In this document: piece by piece, positions 35,524 to 41,779 of the stretch
Layout: the number at the start of each line of letters is the position of its first letter
How positions within the stretch are numbered: the first letter of the stretch is position 1
Assembly (NCBI RefSeq): GCF_012932915.1
Contig: NZ_VCQU01000004.1
Coordinates: 434,001 to 498,000, forward strand
DNA: 64,000 nt
Reading direction: 5' to 3'
Origin: Antrihabitans stalactiti
Lineage (GTDB): Bacteria > Actinomycetota > Actinomycetes > Mycobacteriales > Mycobacteriaceae
Program-made: the position numbers and the translations under genes
The notes under the pieces: generated by a model
The model's input: the letters and a program-made list of their open reading frames with translations, nothing else
The model's database searches: none
Told to the model about the DNA's origin: nothing

Positions 35524-36035
35524 CGCAGCATGCGCTCGGCTGCGTCGATGGCCGCACCGTCATCGACCTCCCCGTCGGCGTCGAAGCGCTTCTTGGCTTG
35601 ATGAAAGCTGACCGTCTCGCGGATCGACACCATGTGCAGTTCGGCGACGACCTGGCGTAGTTGTTCGGTTGCGCGCAGACCGCCGGACAGCCCGCCGTAC
35701 GACACGAAGGCGACCGGCTTGGCACGCCACTCGTGCTTCGCCGAATCGAACGCCGTCTTCAATGCGCCCGAGTAGCCGTGGTTGTACTCGGTCGCCACCA
35801 CGACGAACGCGTCCGCGGCAGCCAGGCGTGCCCGATATTCGCGGACGGCGTCGGTCACGACCAGATCTGCGGGCAGTGGTGTGTCGACAAGATCGATGAC
35901 GTCGACGTCGAACGCCCCGTCTACTCGAGCCCGGCGCAGAAACCATTCGGCGACAACGGGTGCGAATCGCCCTTCACGAACACTGCCGATGATCAGCACC
36001 AAGCGCAGCGGGTCGCGAGCAACGTCGGAGTCCAT
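35460..36035 (-). CDS. NADPH-dependent FMN reductase family protein
   Basis: A 191-residue flavodoxin-fold reductase. The FMN phosphate loop is GSVREGRFAP near residue 17, and the family motif EYNHGYSGALKTAFD is near residue 83, with SYGGLSGGLRATEQLR following. It probably reduces quinones, azo dyes or chromate with NAD(P)H; the substrate cannot be read from sequence. It is convergent with eccE and divergent from the PadR regulator, with 75 bases between. Confidence 0.88.
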   Translation of the reverse strand: MDSDVARDPLRLVLIIGSVREGRFAPVVAEWFLRRARVDGAFDVDVIDLVDTPLPADLVVTDAVREYRARLAAADAFVVVATEYNHGYSGALKTAFDSAKHEWRAKPVAFVSYGGLSGGLRATEQLRQVVAELHMVSIRETVSFHQAKKRFDADGEVDDGAAIDAAERMLRQLAWWGTALRTARAADSYPG

Positions 36036-36081
36036 GCGCCAAAACTACTAGGGAACGCTTGCGACTAATACTCGGACTCGG

Positions 36082-36099
36082 ATACTCTGACCAGAGTAT
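36082..36099. promoter_or_regulatory. PadR-type operator palindrome
   Basis: The inverted repeat ATACTCT-GACC-AGAGTAT ends one base before the AGGAGG ribosome binding site of the padR-like gene. A further ATACTC lies 15 bases upstream (36068), giving a partial direct repeat. PadR proteins bind ATAC/GTAT-type palindromes, so this is a likely autoregulatory site, which may also affect the divergent FMN reductase gene. Confidence 0.7.
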
Positions 36100-36110
36100 T
36101 AGGAGGTGTC

Positions 36111-36794
36111 ATGACGCGAAAGCCGTTCGCCCGCGGAAACCCGCTCGCATTGGCGGTCCTCACGCTGCTGTACGAGCGTCCGATGCACCCCTATCAGATG
36201 TCTCAGACCTTGCAGCAACGCGGCAAGCAGGAATCGGTGCGGCTGAACTTCGGGTCGCTGTATTCGGTCGTGGATTCGCTTGTGCGGCAAGGCCTGATCG
36301 AACCGACAGGGACCGAGCAGGATGGCAATCGTCCCGCCCGGACGGTCTACGCTCTCACGGCCTCCGGGGTCACCGAAGTGCTCGGCTGGCTACGGCAATT
36401 GATCAGCGAGCCGGTCAAGGAATTCCCTCAGTTCATGGCGGCCCTGTCTTTCATGCCGTTGCTTGCGCCCGACGAATGCGTTGGCCTACTTCGTGCGCGC
36501 GCCACAGCCGTACGCGGCCGCATCGCAGATATCGATGCCTCGGTCACCGAGGCGGCGAGATTCCTTCCCGAACTGTTCGTCATCGAGACCAAGTACGAAT
36601 TGGCCATGGCGCGCGCGGAACTCGACTACACCACAGCGCTCGCCGACCAGATCGAGACCGGAGCAATCGGCGGTGGAGACTTCTGGCGCCGACTGCACGA
36701 ACTTCGCGCCGATTACCCCGACGGTCGCCTGCCGCCCGCCGTGTTCGACTCGTTCATCGCAGAAATGGGGGTGCCAGGACCACCGACGAACTGA
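36111..36794 (+). CDS. PadR-family transcriptional regulator
   Basis: A 227-residue regulator. The N-terminal winged helix-turn-helix is typical of PadR (NPLALAVLTLLYERPMHPYQMSQ, LNFGSLYSVVDSLVRQGLIEP, ARTVYALTASG). The C-terminal part (about 100-215) is a helical dimerisation region, as in the Vir/AphA-like subtype. AGGAGG lies 5 bases before the ATG. It precedes an ABC-2 exporter, and such pairs usually control drug export in response to a ligand. Confidence 0.9.
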   Translation: MTRKPFARGNPLALAVLTLLYERPMHPYQMSQTLQQRGKQESVRLNFGSLYSVVDSLVRQGLIEPTGTEQDGNRPARTVYALTASGVTEVLGWLRQLISEPVKEFPQFMAALSFMPLLAPDECVGLLRARATAVRGRIADIDASVTEAARFLPELFVIETKYELAMARAELDYTTALADQIETGAIGGGDFWRRLHELRADYPDGRLPPAVFDSFIAEMGVPGPPTN

Positions 36795-36914
36795 CGACAC
36801 AGCAACGGCTCGAGTGCGCCAACACCCGAGCCGTCACCGGATCCGAACCGATCGACGCACAAGGCGCCTCTGCGATTCGTCTGCAAGCAAAAGCATATCG
36901 CCTGCGTGCTCGAC

Positions 36915-36944
36915 GGTTCATCCATCAACCCAGAAGGATGAATC
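36915..36944 (+). promoter_or_regulatory. Hairpin over the ribosome binding site of the ABC ATPase gene
   Basis: GGTTCATCC (36915-36923) can pair with GGATGAATC (36936-36944) as a 9-bp RNA stem with one G-U pair, enclosing a 12-base loop. The AAGG ribosome binding site (36934-36937) is partly inside the stem, and the ATG at 36947 follows 2 bases later. This may lower translation of the exporter genes or may be chance. The rest of the 152-base gap after padR contains a longer ACGGCTCG/CGAGCCGT inverted repeat near 36800 that could end or attenuate the padR transcript. Confidence 0.4.
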
Positions 36945-36946
36945 TG

Positions 36947-37957
36947 ATGTCTTACCAACCTGTATTTGCTGTCGAGGCAACCGATCTCGTCAAGACCTAC
37001 CCAGGCGCCCGTCGCAAGCCCGACGTCCACGCACTCGATGGCCTGAGCTTCGCCATCCCGGCAGGCACCGTCTACGGCCTGCTCGGACCCAACGGCGCTG
37101 GCAAGTCGACGACCACGAAAATTTGCACAACGCTCTCGGCGGCCACGTCGGGTTCCGCTCGCGTCGGCGGCTTCGACGTTGCACACAGCGCCGACGAGGT
37201 CCGTCGCCGCATCGGCTACGTCTCCCAAGGGACCGGCGCCGACCCACGCCAAACCCCGCAGGAGAATCTCGTCATGTCGGCGCGACTGCGCGGAATCTCG
37301 AGGCCCGAAGCAATCGATCGGTCCAGACGGCTACTCGCACAATTCGATCTGGCCGATGCTGCCGACCGCAAGGTCGCCAAGCTGTCCGGCGGAATGCGAC
37401 GCAAACTCGATGTCGCACTCGGACTGATTCATTCGCCCTCGGTCCTGTTCCTCGACGAGCCGACCACCGGCCTGGACCCAGAGGCTCGTGCCGAAATGTG
37501 GTCCGAGATAAGGCGACTGGCCAGCGAAAAGTCGCTCACCGTCGTGCTGACGACCCATTACCTCGAAGAGGCAGACGAACTCGCGGACCGCCTGCTCATC
37601 ATCGACCACGGTCGCGCGGTGATCGAGGGAACGCCGTCGGAACTGAAAGCCACCCTCGACGGCGACGCCTTGAGTGTCGAACTCTTCGAACCCGACGTTG
37701 CTGCGGTCCGCGCTGCGGCGCAGTCGATCTCGGCGCTGCGCCACGTCGTCGTCGAGGCCCGCGGGACAAGCGGGCGGCTCTACGCGCGCGCCGACGACCC
37801 AGCGGCGATCATCGGCCGCGTCATCAGTGAATTCGACTCCGCTGGAATCGAGTTCGGTGCAATCTCGGTGTCTCGACCATCGCTCGACGACGTCTACCTG
37901 CACTATGCAGGCAGGGCGTACCAGGCCGGAGCAGCGCTAGAGGCGGTGTCGGCATGA
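36947..37957 (+). CDS. ABC-2 exporter ATP-binding protein (DrrA-like)
   Basis: A 336-residue ATPase of the daunorubicin-resistance type. Walker A is GPNGAGKST near residue 49, the Q-loop is YVSQGTGAD, the signature is LSGGMRRKLDVA, Walker B is LFLDEPTTGLDPE and the H-loop is TTHYLEEAD. The C-terminal about 90 residues match the DrrA-type extension. Two ATGs lie close (36938, 36947); the second has better spacing from AAGG. It overlaps the permease by four bases and is probably controlled by the PadR protein. Confidence 0.92.
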   Translation: MSYQPVFAVEATDLVKTYPGARRKPDVHALDGLSFAIPAGTVYGLLGPNGAGKSTTTKICTTLSAATSGSARVGGFDVAHSADEVRRRIGYVSQGTGADPRQTPQENLVMSARLRGISRPEAIDRSRRLLAQFDLADAADRKVAKLSGGMRRKLDVALGLIHSPSVLFLDEPTTGLDPEARAEMWSEIRRLASEKSLTVVLTTHYLEEADELADRLLIIDHGRAVIEGTPSELKATLDGDALSVELFEPDVAAVRAAAQSISALRHVVVEARGTSGRLYARADDPAAIIGRVISEFDSAGIEFGAISVSRPSLDDVYLHYAGRAYQAGAALEAVSA

Positions 37958-38754
37958 TCGCCACAGCGCAAGCTCCCACTGCCGGTTGGTCGGTCGCTGC
38001 CGGACAGGTTTTCAAGCGATGGTCGATGAACACGCTGCGCGAATCGTGGGGCGTCGGCGTCAGCCTGCTGCAACCGATTGTCTGGATCCTGTTGTTCGGG
38101 CAGGTGTTCAAGTCGATCGGCACGATTCCTGGGTTCGGCGATGGTAGCTACATCACCTTCCTGGTGCCGGGCGTGCTGATGATGACCGTGCTCTTCTCGG
38201 GCGCGTGGGCAGGCACCGGCTATATCGAAGACATCGACAGTGGCGTCATGAATCACGTTCTCACAGCTCCGGTTTCGCGCAGCGCGCTCGTCGCTGGTCA
38301 GCTCGCCAATCAGCTCGCGGTGAGCGCGGTCCAATCGGCGATGGTGCTGCTGATCGGCTTCCTCGGTGGAGCGCGTTTTCATGGCGGCGTGCTGGGACTG
38401 GTGCTGGCACTCATCGCTGCAACGCTGTTGGCAGCCACGTTCTGCTCGTTCTCGTCCGCGATCGCACTGATCACTCGTAGCCAGCTCGCGCTGATCGGGA
38501 TATCGCAGATGATCGTCCTGCCTGCGACGTTCTTGTCATCGGCGATGATGGCGCCTGACCTGATGCCCAGCTGGGTACGGACCGTGTCGCGCTACAACCC
38601 CGTGTCCTGGGCGGTCGACGTGGGCCGGTCAGGTTTGGCGGGAACGCAGGACTGGGGATCGGTCGCCTGGCAGCTCGGGCTCCTCACCGCGCTCGCAGCG
38701 GCTGCCTTCGCCTTCGCGATATCGGCGTTCCGCAGTTTCCAGCGGTCGCTGTAG
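37954..38754 (+). CDS. ABC-2 exporter permease (DrrB-like)
   Basis: A 266-residue membrane protein with six predicted helices and the ABC-2 signature region near the last two (YNPVSWAVDVGRSGLAG). The coupling segment is LTAPVSRSALVAGQL. The ATG overlaps the ATPase stop in ATGA. Together the two genes should make a small-molecule or lipid exporter; the substrate is unknown. Confidence 0.9.
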   Translation: MIATAQAPTAGWSVAAGQVFKRWSMNTLRESWGVGVSLLQPIVWILLFGQVFKSIGTIPGFGDGSYITFLVPGVLMMTVLFSGAWAGTGYIEDIDSGVMNHVLTAPVSRSALVAGQLANQLAVSAVQSAMVLLIGFLGGARFHGGVLGLVLALIAATLLAATFCSFSSAIALITRSQLALIGISQMIVLPATFLSSAMMAPDLMPSWVRTVSRYNPVSWAVDVGRSGLAGTQDWGSVAWQLGLLTALAAAAFAFAISAFRSFQRSL

Positions 38755-38763
38755 GCCACGCCC

Positions 38764-38807
38764 CCGTGCGCGAGTCTCACCCCTGACGGGGTAAGACTCG
38801 CGCACGG
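38764..38807. repeat. Palindrome family B, copy 1
   Basis: Arms of 20 bases (CCGTGCGCGAGTCTCACCCC and complement, one mismatch) around a TGAC loop. It lies 9 bases after the permease stop and 23 bases before the methyltransferase start on the same strand. It is a likely terminator hairpin, without a clear U-tract. A related, more degenerate copy is at 44248. Confidence 0.85.
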
Positions 38808-38830
38808 TTCGGCTGGCTAGACTCGGCGAC

Positions 38831-39652
38831 GTGGGGAAAGTCGACGGAACTGCACTCAGTGGCGTGCCCGAAACTGCTCTGTGGACGCTGCGCAACAGAG
38901 CCGTCGAGGCGGCTCGCTCCGATTCGACATACGACGATCCACAGGCAGTGGCGGTCTACGAGGCGATCGATTTCCCGTACGAGAAGTTCGGCAAGCACAG
39001 CCAGAATTTCGCGTTACGCGCTCTCACCTTCGATCGCGTCGTTCGCGACTTTCTCGAGCGGAATCCGACCGGCACTGTCGTCGCTCTCGGCGAGGGTCTG
39101 CAGACGAGTTTCTGGCGCATCAATCACCCTGCGATGCACTGGATCTCGGTCGACCTCCCGCCATTGGTGGCGCTGCGTGAAAAACTGCTTCCTGCCGATC
39201 CCAGGCTCACCCACGTCGCAGCGTCGGCACTGGACCGCTCGTGGATGCGTCACGCGCCCATCGGCTCGCCGGTCATGGTCACCGCCGAAGGTCTGTTCAT
39301 GTACTTGCCGCCTGCAGACGTCCTCGCGCTCATCGCCGATATCGCCGCGAGATTCCCCGGCGGACAACTGCTCTTCGACAACATCTCCCAGGCGATCAGT
39401 GCCAAGTCGCTGGAGGGACGAGCGCCGGTGAAAGGCGCGGAGTACACGACCCCACCGATGCCGTTTCACCTGTCGATCGACGAGGCTAGGGCACTGCCGG
39501 AGCGGATCCCCGGGATCGCGTCGGTCGTCGACGTCGATGTCGCGCTCGGGCGCGGACTGTGGGGCGCCAAGGCGGTCCGGGCGTTGCTGAGCCTTCCGAG
39601 AATCCGCAACCGTAGACCCTCGATCACGCTGCTCGAGTTCGCTGCGGACTGA
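38831..39652 (+). CDS. SAM-dependent methyltransferase, LCM/TcmP-like
   Basis: A 273-residue protein of the leucine carboxyl methyltransferase/TcmP-like O-methyltransferase group. The SAM-binding region is GTVVALGEGLQTSFWR near residue 76, followed by WISVDLPPLVALREKLL and the post-strand segment VMVTAEGLFMYLPPADV. These enzymes methylate polyketides, acids or unknown small molecules; the substrate here is unknown. It starts with GTG, and it is flanked by the family B palindrome and by the hydrolase/TetR pair. Confidence 0.85.
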   Translation: MGKVDGTALSGVPETALWTLRNRAVEAARSDSTYDDPQAVAVYEAIDFPYEKFGKHSQNFALRALTFDRVVRDFLERNPTGTVVALGEGLQTSFWRINHPAMHWISVDLPPLVALREKLLPADPRLTHVAASALDRSWMRHAPIGSPVMVTAEGLFMYLPPADVLALIADIAARFPGGQLLFDNISQAISAKSLEGRAPVKGAEYTTPPMPFHLSIDEARALPERIPGIASVVDVDVALGRGLWGAKAVRALLSLPRIRNRRPSITLLEFAAD

Positions 39653-39670
39653 GCGCACGGAAAGAAGTTG

Positions 39671-39705
39671 TTGACATCGCAGCTCTTTTGGCTAATGTTA
39701 TTAGC
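39671..39705 (+). promoter_or_regulatory. Promoter with overlapping palindromic operator
   Basis: TTGACA at 39671-39676 matches the -35 consensus, and TAATGT at 39693-39698 is a fair -10 after 16 bases. The palindrome GCTAAT-GTT-ATTAGC (39691-39705) overlaps the -10, and a related GGCTAGC lies just downstream. This AT-rich site stands out from its surroundings. It likely drives the hydrolase-TetR operon and may be the binding site of that TetR protein. Confidence 0.6.
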
Positions 39706-39733
39706 TATAAGGCTAGCAAGCATAGGAGACGAC

Positions 39734-40552
39734 ATGACCGAGTTCCTCGAGACCGCGGAAGGCACACTCGCCTACCAAGTCACCGGCGACGGACCGCTCG
39801 TGGTCTGTTCCCCGGGGATGGGCGACCTGCGCAGCACGTTCGACAACATCACCCCAGCGCTCGTCGAAGCCGGCTACCGAGTCGCAGCCATGGACATCCG
39901 CGGCCTCGGCGAGTCGAGCGCCGGTTGGCGTCGATACGGCGACAGCGCCACTGCCACAGACATATTGGCGCTCGCGAAGCACCTCAGCGACCGCCCCGCC
40001 ATCCTGTTCGGCAACAGTTGCAGCGCCGGCGCTGCGGTGATCGCAGCACGTCAGGACCCCGCGGCCGTGGCTGCTCTTGTCCTCACCGGCCCGTTCGCGT
40101 TGACACGCTCGATCAGCCTCGTCGACAAGGCGACAGCCGCGGTCTTCGGCATTCCCGGGATCGGTCGAATGGGGTGGCTTGCCTACTGGCCGAAGTTCTT
40201 CGGCACCAAGCCTGCCGATTTCGAGGCTCGACGGCTCGAGTTGAAGCGCAACCTTGCCGAGTCGGGCCGGTTCGCAGCGGTCCACGCAATCTTCTACGAA
40301 GATCACTCGGAAGCCGACGACGCGCTCGTCGGCGTTCACCACCCAGCGCTGATCGTCATGGGCGACGCCGATCCCGATTTCGCAGATCCCGTCGACCAGG
40401 CCAAGCGCATCGCGGCGCGCCACCCCGGACCGAACCAGGTCGTCATCGTTCCGGGAGCCGGTCACTACCCGCACAGCGAGCGCGTCGATCTCGTCGCTCC
40501 CGCGGTAGTCGAATTCCTCAACTCACTGGACCGCACACCGTGCCCCGAGTAG
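39734..40552 (+). CDS. Alpha/beta-hydrolase
   Basis: A 272-residue hydrolase. The oxyanion region is CSPGMGDLRSTFDN, the nucleophile elbow GNSCSAGAA, the acid MGDADPDF and the histidine GAGHYPHSE. The residue after the elbow is not the usual Gly-x-Ser-x-Gly (it reads G-N-S-C-S), which is found in some hydrolases. ATAGGAG precedes the ATG. It overlaps the following TetR gene by 13 bases, so it is probably the gene controlled by that regulator. Confidence 0.85.
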   Translation: MTEFLETAEGTLAYQVTGDGPLVVCSPGMGDLRSTFDNITPALVEAGYRVAAMDIRGLGESSAGWRRYGDSATATDILALAKHLSDRPAILFGNSCSAGAAVIAARQDPAAVAALVLTGPFALTRSISLVDKATAAVFGIPGIGRMGWLAYWPKFFGTKPADFEARRLELKRNLAESGRFAAVHAIFYEDHSEADDALVGVHHPALIVMGDADPDFADPVDQAKRIAARHPGPNQVVIVPGAGHYPHSERVDLVAPAVVEFLNSLDRTPCPE

Positions 40553-41121
40553 GCCTCACGCCGACGCTGGTGGTCTCGGCAGCCGCAGACATCGCCGATC
40601 TGGACGGGCTCGACGCGCTGACCTTGGCGCGGCTGGCCGAACAGTTGGACGTTCGAGTGCCGTCGCTGTACAAGCACGTCAACGGCCTCGACGACTTGCG
40701 TCGCGAACTCGCTCTGGTCGGTGTCCGGGAGCTCACGGCAATCGTCAGCTCGGCAACCGTCGGCCGGTCGGGTACCGACGCACTACGCGCGCTGTGTGCC
40801 AGCTACCGAGACTATTCGCGCCGCTACCCGGGACGCTACGCCGCCATGCAACGCGCGCCCGACCACGACAATCCAGCCGACGACGAACTCCGCACTGCCG
40901 GTGCGGAATTGGTCGGTCTCTTTACCAAGGTGCTGCGCGGCTACAACTTCGGCGACGACGACGCGATCCACGCGACTCGAATATTGCGCAGCGCGCTACA
41001 CGGATTCACCGCACTGGAGAACCTGGGTGGATTCGGCCTTCCCCAGTCGATCGACGACACCTTCGAGCACCTTCTCGACGTGCTCGTCTCCGGACTCACC
41101 GCGCTCGCCGAAGGGCACTGA
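40540..41121 (+). CDS. TetR-family regulator
   Basis: A 193-residue regulator. The N-terminal helix-turn-helix is LTLARLAEQLDVRVPSLYKHVNGLDDLRREL, and the C-terminal half has the WHG-type ligand domain features (YAAMQRAP, LHGFTALENLGGFGLP). The GTG start lies inside the end of the hydrolase gene, so the two share a transcript and the repressor probably controls it through the palindromic site at 39691. Confidence 0.85.
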   Translation: MPRVGLTPTLVVSAAADIADLDGLDALTLARLAEQLDVRVPSLYKHVNGLDDLRRELALVGVRELTAIVSSATVGRSGTDALRALCASYRDYSRRYPGRYAAMQRAPDHDNPADDELRTAGAELVGLFTKVLRGYNFGDDDAIHATRILRSALHGFTALENLGGFGLPQSIDDTFEHLLDVLVSGLTALAEGH

Positions 41122-41132
41122 CCATGGACTGG

Positions 41133-41150
41133 CTATACCGATCGACATAG
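41133..41150. promoter_or_regulatory. Operator-like site 1 (TetR autoregulation)
   Basis: CTATACCGATCGACATAG is an imperfect palindrome centred on CGATCG, with ends CTAT/ATAG. It ends 14 bases before the GTG of the following TetR gene. An 18-base site with 15 identical positions lies at 41748, again exactly 14 bases before a GTG start. Confidence 0.75.
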
Positions 41151-41164
41151 CCCATACTTGGTCT

Positions 41165-41734
41165 GTGACGAACACGCCGACCGCCCGCGAACGCCTCGTG
41201 GATGGCGCGCGCCAGGTGTTCAGCGAGCGCGGCATCGCCGGTACGTCGTTGTCGGACATCGTCGAACGCTCGGGAGCGCCTCGCGGCTCGATGTATCACT
41301 ACTTTCCCGCGGGCAAGGAGCAACTGGCTGAGGAGTCGACAACGGCAGCCGGCCGCATGATGGCGTCGACAATCAGCGGTCTGTGCGCGACCAAAGGGCC
41401 GGCCGAAGCGCTCTCGGTGATCGTGAACTTCTTCAGAAAACAGCTCGTGAACAGCGAATACACTGCTGGCTGCCCGGTAGCGGCTGGAGCGCTCGAAGGT
41501 GGCGAAGCACCGAGTGCGGGCCACGCGGCGGGTGACGCGTTCGCTGCGTGGGAGCAGATCCTCGCGGCCGCACTCTGGCAGCACGGAATGCCGAAGGCCA
41601 AGGCCGAGGTTCTCGCAACGACCGCCGTAGCCGCAGTCGAAGGCGCCATCATCATTGCCCGCGCGCAGCGGAGCACCACTGCCCTGGATCGCGTCGAGAA
41701 AGCCCTTCTTGCCAGCGTTCTGACTGTCGAGTAA
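41165..41734 (+). CDS. TetR-family regulator, LmrA/YxaF-type
   Basis: A 189-residue repressor. The helix-turn-helix is GTSLSDIVERSGAPRGSMYHYFPAGKEQL, and the C-terminal domain has the TAGCPVAAGALEGG motif typical of the LmrA/YxaF group. A GTG start follows the operator-like site. The molybdopterin oxidoreductase gene is 45 bases downstream with a matching site, so this is likely its regulator. From memory, the M. tuberculosis pair Rv0196 (TetR) and Rv0197 (oxidoreductase) has the same arrangement. Confidence 0.88.
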   Translation: MTNTPTARERLVDGARQVFSERGIAGTSLSDIVERSGAPRGSMYHYFPAGKEQLAEESTTAAGRMMASTISGLCATKGPAEALSVIVNFFRKQLVNSEYTAGCPVAAGALEGGEAPSAGHAAGDAFAAWEQILAAALWQHGMPKAKAEVLATTAVAAVEGAIIIARAQRSTTALDRVEKALLASVLTVE

Positions 41735-41747
41735 GTTCGGTCCAGAC

Positions 41748-41765
41748 TTATACCGCTCGTCATAG
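41748..41765. promoter_or_regulatory. Operator-like site 2 (oxidoreductase promoter)
   Basis: TTATACCGCTCGTCATAG shares 15 of 18 bases with site 1 at 41133. It ends 14 bases before the oxidoreductase GTG. The equal spacing and the position between the regulator and its presumed target support a single repressor acting on both genes. Confidence 0.75.
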
Positions 41766-41779
41766 CAGGGAGCCCACCA

